64,000 bases of DNA, taken from assembly GCF_947461875.1 (NCBI RefSeq), contig NC_091507.1, positions 9,219,374 through 9,283,373 on the forward strand, read 5' to 3'. The notes under the pieces were generated by a model. That model ran no database searches, was not told the DNA's origin, and saw only the letters and a list, made by a program, of their open reading frames with translations. Every line of letters starts with the position of its first letter. Within the stretch, counting starts at the first letter, position 1. The DNA comes from Haliaeetus albicilla. Its lineage: Eukaryota; Chordata; Aves; Accipitriformes; Accipitridae. The translations under genes and the position numbers were made by a program. Of this stretch, positions 1 to 11,823 are shown piece by piece.

Positions 1-2739
1 TCTGTGAAAATATCGGGCCTACAGATTAAATCTGTCTGACACATCAAAGAGGCATGTCACCCTAGTTGTTTTATACAAACCATTGTATGTATGATCAGAA
101 GAACTCAGTTGTGTAGTGTTTCCTGCAGTATAATAAACAACAGTCATTCATATTCCAAATCCCTTGTGAAGTACCATATCTGCTCACTAAGAAGGACTAG
201 TTCATAACCAGTTGGAAAATACATAAGGAAGTATGTCAGACATAAAAACACTGTTTCCATTGGTTGTGCATATATTGCATATATAAGTCTCTAGATTTAG
301 ATTGAAAATCATGTTCCTTAGATAATACATCCTTCTAAAGGACATCGTCTCTTTTGGGACTGGTTTAATAAGGGACTATGGCTTTTTGCATGTGCAAGAT
401 TCATTTACTATAACTTTCTTGGCTGTGAATCTTAGAAAAGTTGGCATTTTTACAAAGCTGCTTTCCCCCAGTTGAATCTGAATGCAAACCCATTGCCAGG
501 CTGGGATTCTGTAACTTGACATCTGTTCTCATTGATTTGCTGGTAGACTTGCACTGCAGGTATAGCATGTAATGTCCAAACTCTTAGAAAAGAGGAAATG
601 TATTCCCCTGTGATCAAATTGAGGTATAATTGTCACATGAGCTAAAGAAACAGTCTGCATTATCTGAGGAATTCTCTTCTACTAGCCATTGTACCTATGC
701 AGTTCTTCTCAAGTCTTTCAGCCTTTTACAGGAACCTGCCCAAATCAGAAGGAAATAGAACAGGGGAGTTATTTTTAAGGTGGAGGGTTCCACAGGTCAG
801 TTCATTGCAGGATGTTTGTCTCCAAACTACCACGTCTAGCGATTAGTTACTCTAACTGCCTAATTCACATCCAAATACCCTGCTACTGCAGCCACTGAGG
901 ACACGACTGATCTGCTAAGGGACTACAAGTGATGTGCCACCATCTGTACCATGCAATGTAAATTGAATCACCAGGTTTGCATTCAGAATGCACTGGAAAC
1001 AATGACGTGATAAAGTTCAGACCTGAAATTCCCTGGAAACGGAAAGTTGTGAAAAAATACTCCAGACTACTTATGGACAGGAAAAAAAAAGAAAGATCTC
1101 CATGTAGCTTGTAGGTGGGGAATAAGACTGCAGCTGAGTAGGTACTTCCAGCTGATGATGAAACAGTCCCCCAGATCTGAATATTGTTTTGTTCTTTCTA
1201 TTAAATATGTGGATGGGCAGGCAAGTTTTGAGGTGCACAGAAACTAGGCATGGGAAGAACTGCAAAACAAGCCTGCGCAGAAGAGTTACAGATTTTCTGC
1301 GTTTCCAGTGCTGTGAGGTTATGCAAGAGAGGAGATCCTTCCTGTCTCTACAGGATCCATACACCATCTCTTTTTGCTGAGGCTCAAGGGACTCTCTGCA
1401 TGGGGCAACTTGGGATGAGCACTAATAAGGTTGCATAGGAGAAAGTTAAATGGCTGGGTTATTTTTGGTTGGGTTTTTTTTTCTGACGCTTAACAGCTAA
1501 ATACCTTTGTCTTTTTAGTATTATCTTGATAATAAATAAACTGTACTGTTCTTATTTTGCACAATATTTTTCTTTTGAATATCTATTGCTTTATATGTAC
1601 ATGGAGATGCTGAAACACATACTACAATACATTCTGTTGAGATCCCTGTGAGCTAAAACTCATTAGAGCCACCACTGGCTCCACAGCTACCCTTGGGCCA
1701 CTTTCAGGTTGCAAGAGCCACAGTTTTACCATTCTGGAGACCCTAACACACAAGGATCTGAAAGGGACAGCCTTGATGAGACCATAGTCATGAAACAGAG
1801 ACTGCTTTTTTCTGGTAATGCATATATACATGGGGAATAAAAGACAGGTTTGAGGTGAAGATCTTGGTCTGGAATTTCCAAAACATTGAGAGGTACCAAA
1901 GGTGATATAGGGGCTACCTGATGGAGCATGACTCTGAAGCAGTCTTCTAAATACCGTACTATCCACTTAGTCACTGCCCTGTGCTTCTCCCTGAACCGGC
2001 ACCAGCAGACTTATGTGAAGGCACTGGTTGTGATGCAAAAATAAAAATGTTTATATGTTGGTCAATAGACTTCAAAAGATCACATAGATAATCAACAGGC
2101 ACTAGGAAAGACAACTGTAAAGGCAGTATCAGAGGCTGATACTCTAAATCACACTCCAGGTGTCTGGCCTACCTGCTAAAATGCTGTGTGACAGGAGCTT
2201 TGGCAATCATAATACCTGGCATTAGGCGTACTTTAGTGAGGACCAGAACATGCCACAAAAAGCTGTCCAGCTAACATTGCTGGGCACAACTGTAGCTGGG
2301 CATAAATGTCTGCAGCAGAGGGTAGGCAGTGGCGATTGCCTCTTGCAAAAGCACAAGCTTGACTATGGAAGTCAGAACCTCTAGAACCTCTAGAAGTCTA
2401 GAACCTTCTGGACCTCTAGCATGTCTTCTCCCACCCTCTTGCTGTGTAACTCAGAAATCTAACTTCAGGACATCAGTCGTCAGGATGTACTTACCATAAT
2501 GAACAAAACACACAAACAGAAGTATCTATCAGGAAAAAAAAAATTCTAAACAGATGTTTCTACTTGGAGGAAAGCATTCAAACCACCTCATAGTGCATGC
2601 TATTTTGTCCCTTCGAGTGAAGAGAGTTATGGTTTCGGGCTTGACATTCAGATACCCATTCTGCAGTTGATCTCATTTGTTTCTTCCAAACAAAAGAACA
2701 GTTTGCAGTCGTCTCCCTCCTTTACCCCCACACATTCTT
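1..2739. other. Unique AT-rich non-coding DNA
   Basis: I see no gene or recognisable transposon here. The longest open frames (114 codons on the minus strand at 1622-1966 and 98 codons on the minus strand at 1071-1367) overlap other frames and resemble no known protein. A short direct repeat of AGAACCTCT occurs twice in tandem at 2374-2393, with further degenerate copies to 2420. Confidence 0.6.
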
Positions 2740-2990
2740 CTACTAAGGTAAATCATCAAATCCAAATCCCGGGTTAATGAGTGCCAATCATAGCTTCAGC
2801 CCCTTTTTCAGGCTTGGCAACAAGTTCCCTGAGCCTTAGCAAACAATTATCATTCAGCTACTGTAGAAATTGATTCTTGGGTTGACGAGAGCAGTCCTCC
2901 CTCGGCTGGTAAGGTCCTGCCATGGGAAGCAATTACTGCAAGATGCCAGCTGACAGACTCATTCCGTGGAAAGTCAGGTTGTCTTGATCC
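2740..2990. promoter_or_regulatory. Candidate conserved non-coding element
   Basis: The segment is not repeat-like and is dense in homeodomain, Meis and CCAAT-type words: GGTTAATGAG, GCCAATCA, AACAATTATC, AGCAATTACTGC and CAGCTGACAG. It has no open frame of interest. Such clustering is typical of vertebrate developmental enhancers, but conservation cannot be measured from one sequence, so this is an inference. Confidence 0.25.
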
Positions 2991-3430
2991 TCAGGCACTC
3001 TCTAGGCAAATTGTATCCTTACACTCATCTCAAACCTCTTACGAACTGTTGGCTTCTATCAGGAAAAATGGATTGTTCCCTTTGTTTCTGTGGCATTTGA
3101 TAGAATAAAACTGGACATCCTGCTTGCACAATAAGGAGATTTAATTTTAAAATTCTCACACCAAAATGCTGCAGTATGATAAAGAAAAAGAGAATCATAA
3201 AGCAATGAAGATTGCTACTTGCCTAGGGAACAGTAATACAGTGCAGCTAGTATGACATATTTTGTGTATAAAAAGACCCAAATTCCATTAGCAGTGGATA
3301 ATTTTCTTTTCCCCCTAATTTTCAAATGGTTTGTAGTAACATTTTCACATCACTTTGTCTGACATTTTTTGTTTATTAGTTTGGGGTTTTTTTTAATCTT
3401 TGATATTCCAAGGTGGACAACTGGGAAAAA
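2991..3430. other. Unique AT-rich DNA
   Basis: I recognise nothing specific. It contains ordinary A- and T-runs and no significant open frame. Confidence 0.5.
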
Positions 3431-3625
3431 GCAAAGATTTTCTGCATAATTAGCTTTTGTGACAACATCTGAACTGTGATTGAGATTTTGCCAAACACTG
3501 ATGAGACAAAGACACATAGCCATTATCAGCTAACAAAAGAAGGTGGCATTTAAAGTCCGCTGAAAGTGATTAGTCTTGATATCTATCATTAGATGATTGA
3601 AATGTGAGACCAGCTAAATAAACAA
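3431..3625. promoter_or_regulatory. Candidate conserved non-coding element
   Basis: A cluster of TAATTAGC, TGATTGAGA, TGATGAGACAAAG, AGTGATTAGTC and ATCATTAGATGATTGA lies within about 200 bp, with no repeat signature. The motif density resembles homeodomain-bound enhancers. The call rests only on motif appearance. Confidence 0.2.
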
Positions 3626-4369
3626 ACAGTAAACCATGCAATCCACTCCAAATACTATCAGTGAGAATGAACACTCTTTTTCATAAATTCATAAAATAAC
3701 TCTTGTACTAGCATAATTTTTTTTGGTTGTACCAGAAATTCATGGAAGGTTTATCCCTGACTTTAAAGACTGTGAAGCCTAAACCCATAAAGATATATAA
3801 AGAAAGATAACAGGAAGAAAAAACAAGATGTAAGGACTTCTTAAACGCACCTAGATTCTACGTTTTACCCTAAGGTACCTGGACGAGTGCTGGAAGCATC
3901 ATGGGTGATGCAAGCCTTAAAAGAGATAAAGACAAATATACTGTAAATGGGCATTTGCAGTCACAGATGTCTGAGAAAAGAAGGAACTCATGATGGCCAG
4001 ATTAAAATGTGTTTTGATTAGGTGCCACATCTGCAAAGAGAGTCTATAATGTCTCCAGAGAGTCAAAAAAGTTCACTTAGAGTAATATCAGTTATTATTG
4101 CTACTATTGCTATAGCTATTAATCCATCAGTTCTGCTGAAATTCTTAGGACCTGAGAAGATTTTTAAAATATATTTTATGACCAAATCTCTATCTTTATA
4201 GCATCAAGCATCCACTGTGCTTAGTAGAGCTAAGCAGGCTTAAAAAAGCTGAGAATTGGGCTAGGGTCTCAAATTCTGATGAAACATTTGTCAGGATTCC
4301 TCCTAATTAATTTTCAGTCTTTTTAGACTTTTTATTCCCCTTGAAAAAACCTTTTACAATATATTTTCA
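3626..4369. other. Unique AT-rich DNA
   Basis: No gene or repeat family is recognised. Short A-rich stretches around 3790-3830 are the only visible structure. Confidence 0.5.
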
Positions 4370-4600
4370 CCTTTTCTTTTTGCATTAACTGCATTCCAGA
4401 TTCACTGAGTGCTGAGTACACCCTTAGAAAGCCTTTTAACCTGGCTGGTAAGTTAAAACTCTCTAAATCTCACATGCCCACAGGGTTTCCCACCTTAATT
4501 AATTAATAACCCCCTCCTTGTCCTTTTAACTGGGTCATGAATTAATTTAAAAAGTTAATTATGCAATTCTTTCCTCTGCCTTTACTTATGCCTTTCATCC
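4370..4600. promoter_or_regulatory. Candidate conserved non-coding element
   Basis: TTAATTAATTAATAA at about 4495-4509, GAATTAATTT and GTTAATTATGCAATTC lie close together with GGTCATGAATTA. This is a dense homeodomain and POU-like cluster in otherwise unique sequence, with no coding frame. The regulatory reading is inference from motif density. Confidence 0.25.
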
Positions 4601-5574
4601 CTGTGTCCATTGGCTATAAACAATGTGGAAATACAGCCATATAAGCAGAGATGGATGTTGTAAGCTTTGGACTACTGGGAAAAGAGAAAAAACGAAGCAT
4701 ATCTCATCTCTATTTTCCCCTTCTCCCTTTTTTGTTCTACTTTCTATTGCAAGCTTTTGTAGGCTTTGTGGAGAACAATAAATACTACCAATCACTTCAG
4801 CAAAAAATTAAGGTGGTGTTTTGGGTTTTTTTAAATGGAGAGAAAAAAGAAGTAACTGTAGATGTATGTAGGTCTCTGAGGAAGCAGAGACCATCAGGTG
4901 GGTAAAAAAAAAAAAAAAAAGGCAGAAAATGGCTTTGTTATTCCCTTCAACTGATGTTCTCACCAGATTATTTAGAGCAGAAAAGGGGTTACAGAAAAGA
5001 ACTGACTCCTTCATATAAGATATGTAGGTACAGAACATGCCTGTTTCAGTGTGTTTCTTTCTAGGCATATGGAAACAAGGAGGATAACAGTTTGCAAAGG
5101 CTTTTCATACCCTCCGTGAGTGATGTGTAGAAAAAAAACTGGTGTGGGTTTTTTTTTTTATCATCTCTACAGAAATCCATTCTGAATTTTAACTATCAAT
5201 GGACCTAAAGAAAAGGTGTACCTATGGATCTTTGTCACTGCCCAAAAGATGGAAATGAACTGTGAGACTGTCAGTCTCCCAAAGCCTCACAAATACATCC
5301 TTAAGGATGTGGCTTCAAACAGAAACACACTGAATTATCATGTTCAATAACTGCAATAACTTTTCAAGAATGTAAGATTGGAAAGTAGTGCTTAGGTCAG
5401 GATGTTCAAGGCAAACTATTACGGTCAGCCAACAAAATAACATGACGCGCTGTGTTCAGTATTAATTCTAGTTAGCATAATCAGAAAGCTTTACCATGCA
5501 GTCCCATATGGGGTCTCAGTGTGTTTTACCAACTTATCTAGGTAAGGTGCAGAAAACCGCCTAGGACATAGTTA
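4601..5574. other. Unique AT-rich DNA with a poly(A) run
   Basis: No coding signal. Overlapping short frames on both strands at 4595-5068 are AT-rich chance openings. The A17 run at 4904-4920 is not preceded by any recognisable retroposed gene. Confidence 0.5.
4904..4920. repeat. Poly(A) run, 17 bases
   Basis: An uninterrupted A17 tract after GGGT. No SINE or processed pseudogene is recognised immediately upstream, so this is annotated as a mononucleotide repeat only. Confidence 0.9.
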
Positions 5575-5720
5575 ATGATAATGTTTCCTCTTTGACAAGT
5601 GAGGGAGCTGAGACACCGAAAAACGTACCCATTGAGACTATGGTGCAGACAGGAATAGGATCCGACGTCTGAATCCCTGTCCACAGCTGTAGCCACCAGA
5701 TACACTGCAGAATGCTTCTT
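5575..5720 (-). mobile_element. MIR-type SINE remnant
   Basis: Read on the plus strand it matches the reverse complement of the MIR body. CCTCTTTGACAAGTGAGG and GAGCTGAGACACCGA are followed, after a gap, by CAGGAATAGGATCCGACG, a TCTGAATCCCTGTCCAC-like stretch and a GTAGCCACCAGATACACTGC-like stretch. These correspond to the end of the conserved core and the tRNA-like half of MIR. It is old, with many substitutions and no target duplication visible. The assignment is by eye against the remembered consensus. Confidence 0.55.
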
Positions 5721-6019
5721 TTTAGCATTAGTGTTTCAGAGATTAATATTTCATACAATCATTAAGACAAAGGACAAAGGTTGCCATAAGGCTGCAATAT
5801 TCTGTACAGGAAGTAGTATCTACACAAAGAACACTTGCATCAAATCTAACATGCACAGCAGGGACCATTTATCTTGGCACATTGCCCATTAAAGCCATCA
5901 CTTGCTTTTTCTTTTCCTTCTTCTTCTGGAGTAAGTGACAAATTTCAAACAGTAAGAACATCTTAACTTTGTAAGCAGATAACAGGAAATATGACTATGA
6001 ATGAACCTGCTCTGAGGAT
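5721..6019. other. Unique DNA
   Basis: Nothing recognised. A pyrimidine-rich stretch around 5905-5930 is the only visible bias. Confidence 0.5.
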
Positions 6020-6260
6020 TAGCTGAGGTGAATGCCCATTGAAAATGCATAAAGGTTTCAAATGTTACTCATGTCACTAAGGGGACGCTGCATATTCATT
6101 AAGGTATCACAAGGAGCTCATTTCATATTAATGGAGAGGTCATACATCCTTCCAGAGGAATTCCATTGCAGAGCTGCACAAATCAATGTGCTATTATTTT
6201 AAGTGTTACCAATTTAAACCTCTCCAAATTCACAGAACAGCCTGAATTTGCAAAATGATT
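6020..6260. promoter_or_regulatory. Candidate conserved non-coding element
   Basis: GCATATTCATTAAGGTATCA, TTTCATATTAATGGAG and CAAATCAATGTGC are octamer/homeodomain-like and TALE-like words in a compact block without repeat signature. The surroundings are unique DNA. There is no coding frame. Conservation has not been tested. Confidence 0.25.
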
Positions 6261-8140
6261 TAGTGACTAGGAAAAATGTTAGTGACTTCTTTTCATCTAG
6301 AGGACGTATAACAGAAATGTAGTAAGTATCTTTATATATGGAAACTCAATTGAAACTGCACATTAGGTATTCCCTTTTGGTGCTCAGGAAAGCTTTAAAC
6401 ATTATGTAATATATATATAAGGTATCAGTGTTCTGAGGCTACTTTATTTAACTGCAGTACAGGAGTTTGAAGGTTTGGACTTTTTTACAAAGTTCACTTT
6501 TATAATCCTTTTAATGTTTACACAAGTTCCATTGCACTTTCATAACAGAAACAGACAAAAGCTTCACAGATATATACCATATAAGGATCTTTATAGCTTA
6601 ATATTTTGATAATTAGAAGCAGAGAATTACGCAGTACATATAAATTTGCGTCCAGGTGTTACATAACATCTTGCTCCTTTTTTTACATGTTGGGATAATA
6701 AAGCAGTGCTGGCTACAACACAGATATAAATCTTTCTCCCCTTTGCAAGATAAAAGTACCCAGTATTGTATGTTACTATAATGCATTATCAACGGAGCTA
6801 ATTGGAAACTATCCAGGCAGAGTATGTTCCATAAGGAAGTGGCAATTCACTGAACCAGCAGTGCTTTGCATTTGAGGAAGAGTCTGGAGGTCTCTTCTGG
6901 TAACAGTGCAAGGTTTCCACATGTTCCCACAGGTGGACATATGTTTGTGTCCACATGTTTGCCAGGGCAGCAAACTCTTGTGGTCCCACCCATCCTCATG
7001 GATCTGTGGTTGTGAAGGGGCTGCTGGCTTTCTGAATGTGAATTTCACATTTTCAAAAAGTCAGGCTGGCTGTCTCCCCAGAAGAGTCTCTACACCCTAG
7101 TCGTGCCGTCCTGCAGCACAGTGGTCCTGCTTCACAGCACATCAGCGTGGCTGGGCATTAGCATAGGCATAGCCAAACTAGCTTTAACCTCTAGGCAAGG
7201 GAACAGCACCTCTACACCGGTAAGACTCAAGAAGCCAACACACATCACAGACAAGGAGTGATCTGTCTGTTGGTCTTAGTTTGCTACAACCCTGCCTGAA
7301 CTGCTGTTGAGGCAGACTTGGTTGCGAGTACGCTGCAGCGTGAAGGGTCCGGCTGCCCTGGGTTTCAGGCACACAGGGAGCCAGATGTTTTGGATGTCCA
7401 GATGCCTAGGGGGTAGGGAGGAAACAGAGGCATGCAAAGGGAATTGTCCCAAGCCTAAATCCTGCAAGTCTGACAGCTGCCAAGGAAAGTGGCATGAGCA
7501 TGTCAGTACCTCACAGCCTTTTGCTGAAGAGCATTTATGAAGCTCACTAGAGTCAAGTCAATACTTGTCTCAATAGCTCTTAGTGGAGGGAAAGGTATAA
7601 GCAATGGTCTTAATTTAAAAAGCAATGGTCACATGAGTTTCCTCCACGAAATTTTTCAGAATTTCCATTTTGTGATGTGTTCTGAATAATTGGAAATTGT
7701 GCTAAATGAGAAGACGACCAAAGTTGTCCCTGCCAAAATTTCCTATGAAAGGTAAAATTTCATGTTTCAGCCAGCTGCAATTTCAAGTAGGTGTTCTTGA
7801 GTAAAGAAACATTTGCAACACGTTTTTATATAAGAGGGAAAAAAACAGTCACAGATTAGTGATGGAGTCTGAGGTCTGCCTGGATGCTTCAGGTATGTTC
7901 CTGCCCAAGACAATTCTTCAGACATTGTTAATTGAATGCAGTGGTCCCTCAGATTTGGTCTGGTTTGACTTTTACTCCATTCTCTCATCTCTTTTCCATG
8001 CCCCCCCCCCCCCCCCTTCCTCTCTCTCCTTCCATTCTGCCTTCTGGGTTTTACAGCTTGTTGGGAAATGAGACCCTCCCACACAATGGTTATACAGTTT
8101 GGAATATATTTGAATACACATTTAGGAAACATAGACTGTG
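6261..8140. other. Unique DNA with a C-run
   Basis: Two slightly GC-richer parts, 6900-7120 and 7300-7500, produce several overlapping 60-80 codon frames on both strands, none recognisable. No splice or promoter arrangement stands out. The main structural feature is the C16 run at 8001-8016. Confidence 0.5.
8001..8016. repeat. Poly(C) run, 16 bases
   Basis: Sixteen consecutive C follow CCATG and lead into a TTCCTCTCTCTCC pyrimidine tract. It has G-quadruplex potential on the minus strand and is a common place for sequencing length errors. Confidence 0.95.
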
Positions 8141-8960
8141 TTGTGCTGCTATGATACCCAATTCAAATTGTTTAGATTAATGACAGCTACATGCCTAATT
8201 TATTACTGTAATTATTGTGATAATTTAGAGGAGATAAATTGAAATCTATTAGAATTTAATGTAAAAAGCTGTAATTAGTCTGCTTTGGAGAGGGGAGAAA
8301 GCCAATGCACATAACTGAAAATCCATTAAGCCAATTATAATGTTACTGAGGCAGAAAATATGCAGCCATCTAAAATATACCCATGACTTTAGCATAACTG
8401 TACCCTAAGCATACAAGCCCATGTGTCAGATTCCTTCATTAATTTAATAGACACATCAAGACAAAAAAATGAGATAATTCCTTAATCATCATAATTAATG
8501 CACACAGTTCAGACTGAGAGTTAGGGTGGGGAGATGGGGGAGAATAAAATTTTGTTGCCATTGAGCAATTATCATGTAAATAAAATAGCAGCAAAAGCAT
8601 TGGAAGGGGTTTACAGGAGAGGAGGGTACACTGCTAATCATGGCATAGGCTTTCTGAGCTATTCCCAGAAGTGCTAAAAGCTGTCCTGGTGCAATTAAAA
8701 AAATAATAAAAATAATAAAAAAAAAGAGAAGACAGCAATTGCTATCACCTATTTACTGTCAAATTAATTCAGCTGCTCCTGAGATGCCATCTGTATCAGG
8801 AGAGCGAGGGTGTCACTAGCTTTACGATCCATCAGGAGAAGTGAGAGCGCTGTTCTGTTTGATGGCTCTGATAATGGAAAGAAGCTAAGCAATTGCAACA
8901 GATACATCATAGATTTTCTCATAATTACCTGACCTGTTACACTGTGTCACTCTGCCGCCA
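8141..8960. promoter_or_regulatory. Candidate conserved non-coding element / enhancer cluster
   Basis: About 800 bp of unique AT-rich sequence is unusually dense in ordered homeodomain and forkhead words: GATTAATGACAGCTAC (with a Meis TGACAG), CTGTAATTATTGTGATAATT, AGCTGTAATTAGTC, AAGCCAATTATAATG, GAGCAATTATCATGTAAATA, ATAATTAATGC and CTCATAATTACCTGA. Few CpG and no repeats are present except an A-rich run at 8695-8727, and there is no coding frame. This layout is typical of long vertebrate enhancers near developmental regulators. It is inferred from appearance. The target gene is outside the window. Confidence 0.35.
8695..8727. repeat. A-rich (AAT)n-like low-complexity run
   Basis: ATTAAAAAAATAATAAAA continues as AATAATAAAAAAAAAG. 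It is simple low-complexity sequence inside the candidate element. Confidence 0.85.
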
Positions 8961-11084
8961 AACACACTGTTTTTATGTCAGAAGCTGTATGGGCATTCTT
9001 TACTTTGATCATTCTGTATTCTGCAGATGTCAGCATTACTGTATTTTAATTGACTCTGGGGTAGCATTAAAAAGCACCTTCTATTTCGGTTGCTTAGACC
9101 TGATGAGACTGACAACCTGGCATTTATGAACATTAGGCCTTCACGGTAACTGTGTCAGGAACTCTGTTTTTCCTAAATCCCCTAGGTATGAATAGCAAAA
9201 TGATGTTAGTAAACCAGTTGAAAAAACAGTGTCTATGCAAAGAGCACCTCTGACATTCTCTAGCCATAAAGACGGCAAACCTTTTCATTAAATTAGACTC
9301 TGGAGTCAAAAGTGCATGTTGTATCCCAATGTGCAATTAGGAATTGACCACTATGTTGAAAGAGGGCTAGAGCTGGGGAGGACTGAAGCTGTGGGTAAAG
9401 AGCTGGTAACCTCAAAACAAGAATTTCTTGACAACTTCCATATTCCCAGCATGCCCCATTTGCCAGGATCATCTTTTCCTCCTCCTGTAGGAAGAGACAG
9501 CTAGCTTTTTCACTACTTTGCTTTCTTGCAGCATTCAGTGTAATCCTCAAAAATGACAGTTAAAATGGTAGAAATTTTACAGGCTGCTGCAGTGGAACTA
9601 CATTTTTTTTTTCTTTTTAAGAAATATTCTTGGTTGAGTAAAAATAAATTAGACTACATGTGAATTGTCCATATTTCCCACTGGGCTTTACCCAACGATT
9701 TATTTCCAAAGAAATCCACAAAAACTACAGGTACCACCAAGGTGTTGAGCTTGATGTTTGACTCACTGTCAATAGCTACCAATCATTGCAAGAGAAGTGG
9801 AAATCTAACTCAGAACCTCAGAGCTCAGTCCTTGCCTCCTTCACCGGTGCTGCTTTAATAAATGTTGAACAATGGATTGAGAAACAACTCTTGCTTCACC
9901 ACTAACTTACAAGGACAGTGTGCCTTTCCCCCACCACTCCCATGGGCAGGGATGTTCCCCTCATTCCTCCTCAGGTTCCAATGAACCTAGTTGGAAATTA
10001 TGCTTACTGTTAAGGTCCTTCCACTCAGATACCAACAGACCTGGGAGGTTGTTCGTCTTCAAGTCCCAGCAGCATCACTGTATTATTCTCTTGTTGATAA
10101 ATTAAACTATGTCAGAATAGTTATGAGCTGGGGTAAACACACCTGCCTTCAGACATTAAAAAGTTATCGTGTTGTGCATGTGTTGATAGATGGGTCAGGT
10201 GTAACACAAAGTGGTATTATGAGGCACCTCATCAGTACATTTATTTTGAGGTTTTATTAAAAATGTTCTCCTAAGGCTTCCCATCAAGTCAATGGAGTGA
10301 CATAAGTGCTTGTAAAGGTTATGAGAGAGATTCCAGTTCAGCTCATGTATACACTTTAGCAGGTTACCCTCCAGAAATCTTCAGAAGCACTCACCATTTT
10401 ACGAATTTAGGCCCTTCTTTCAGGTGGATGTACTCAATAGGGTCCTAAAATGAATCTGCAAACTAGAAGTCTAAAGTAGTCATTTAAGCATCTAAGTTAG
10501 TCTCCACTAGAACTTTCCCATAGTTAGCTCTTAGACATATCAAGATCACTGTGGATTGTGCTTTTGGCATTTGCTTTATGGATAGTTTTTGAGATGGCAT
10601 TTATAAAGTACTGCTACATCAATGGACACTCCCAGTGGGTCTAGAGGGCTGACTTTGACATAGCAATAAGGAAGGTGTCATTATCAAGTAACACCCTCTA
10701 AACTTCACAAAAAATCAAAACTGTAATTGTATCTTCGGTCCATTGCTGTAATATGAACCGAGACCAGTTTTGTGACCTAGAGATCAGAACAAGCAAACAA
10801 CGAAAGACAAGCTCTCTGTTTAGTACTGTAGTAACAAAGAGTATTCCCATCCCGCTCTGTGAAGGTAGGGAGGCTGCTTTACAATTACGGTGAAGCTGTA
10901 AGTGGGGTGGTGTACCCGTCCTGCAGCCCACAGTTTGGAAAGAATGATAGAAATTTGAAACATCCTCACATAAGAGCCACAGAAATGTTTAAAGACTGCA
11001 TAAAATGCGCTGTAAGAAGCAAAGAGCAAGAAAGAGAGTTTTTTAAAAATACAACTGAGAGATAGTTTGATAACAAAGTATAAG
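8961..11084. other. Unique DNA
   Basis: No gene is recognised. The longest frame is 89 codons (9991-10260, plus). A segment around 9790-9860 has a faint MIR-like look (AACTCAGAACCTCAGAGC) but is too degraded to call. A T-run lies at about 9603-9611. Confidence 0.5.
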
Positions 11085-11355
11085 ACCCTTTATAGGAAAA
11101 ATATAGCAGCTTCCATCAGACTCAACAGTCTTACAACTACAAGTCTTACAACAACCACTGGCTGGGATTTGAAGGTAAAAATATTATGGCATGGTTTTTT
11201 AACAGTAAGTGTGATTAACCACTGGAACAACCCAAAGAAATGATGAATAGTGCATCTTTTCCTTCCTAAAAAGCAGCTTTTTGATTTGTGAATTACTGTA
11301 TTTAACTCGTGCAGCAGTGTAGATGCTTGGCTGATTCTTTCTGGCCTTAAACTCT
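11085..11355 (+). mobile_element. Old CR1 LINE fragment, 3' end
   Basis: The order TTTTTTAACAGTAAGTGTGA, TTAACCACTGGAACAA and the terminal TTCTTTCTGGCCTTAAACTC matches the 3' untranslated part of an ancient amniote CR1 subfamily, whose copies end in a CCCTTCTGGCCTTG-like stretch. It is heavily substituted, with no remaining coding part and no flanking duplication visible. The exact left limit is uncertain. Confidence 0.6.
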
Positions 11356-11594
11356 GGCTTTTCTCCTTCTCTCCTGGCCAGCACCAACCCTCATGCTGCA
11401 GAGCACATGAGGAAATCCTGGTGGAATCGTTCACTAGGCTCTCCCTTAGGCTCACAGAAACCTAACTTAGCATCCTGAAGCTCCTGCAGACGAAAAAGTT
11501 CCTTGCCTACAGTGATGAGACTCATTCAAACCCTTGAGTTTAAAAGCAAAAGAGAGCATATTTCAGGGAACATATTTCAGTTCACAGTCAGATA
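11356..11594. other. Short unique spacer between two old CR1 fragments
   Basis: No gene is seen. The frames here are short and overlap on opposite strands. Confidence 0.5.
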
Positions 11595-11823
11595 CAATAT
11601 TTCACATAAAATATATACGAATGCCTGGACTAGGTCAGACCATCTAGTTATATATCCTCTCTCTGGCAGTGAACGATATCAGCTATCTGGGGAAGATAAC
11701 AAAAATCTGACCGTATGTAATGATACTTCCCCCCCGCCCCCCAGCACAGGCTTCCAGAAAACAGCTGACTGATGCTTGAGATTTTCCTGAGCAAGAACTG
11801 GTATTTTTGTACTGCAAAGCCTT
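11595..11823 (-). mobile_element. Old CR1 LINE, 3' part (split by LTR A)
   Basis: GAATGCCTGGACTAGGTCAG, then ACCATCTAG, ATATCCTCTCTCTGGCAGTG and AACGATATCAG are the reverse complement of the extreme 3' end of an old CR1, in which a TGGGTCAGACCAAAGGTCC-like run precedes AGTATCCTGTCTCC and CAGTGGCCA. The element runs right to left and continues beyond the inserted LTR at 12426. The CCCCCCGCCCCCC run at about 11731-11743 is an internal expansion. It is interrupted, so its two parts should be read as one element. Confidence 0.6.

Noticed and set aside
4904..4920. Poly(A) run as the tail of a processed pseudogene
   Set aside because: No coding-like sequence or target duplication upstream.
9780..9870. 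Possible MIR remnant
   Set aside because: Too short and too diverged to separate from chance.
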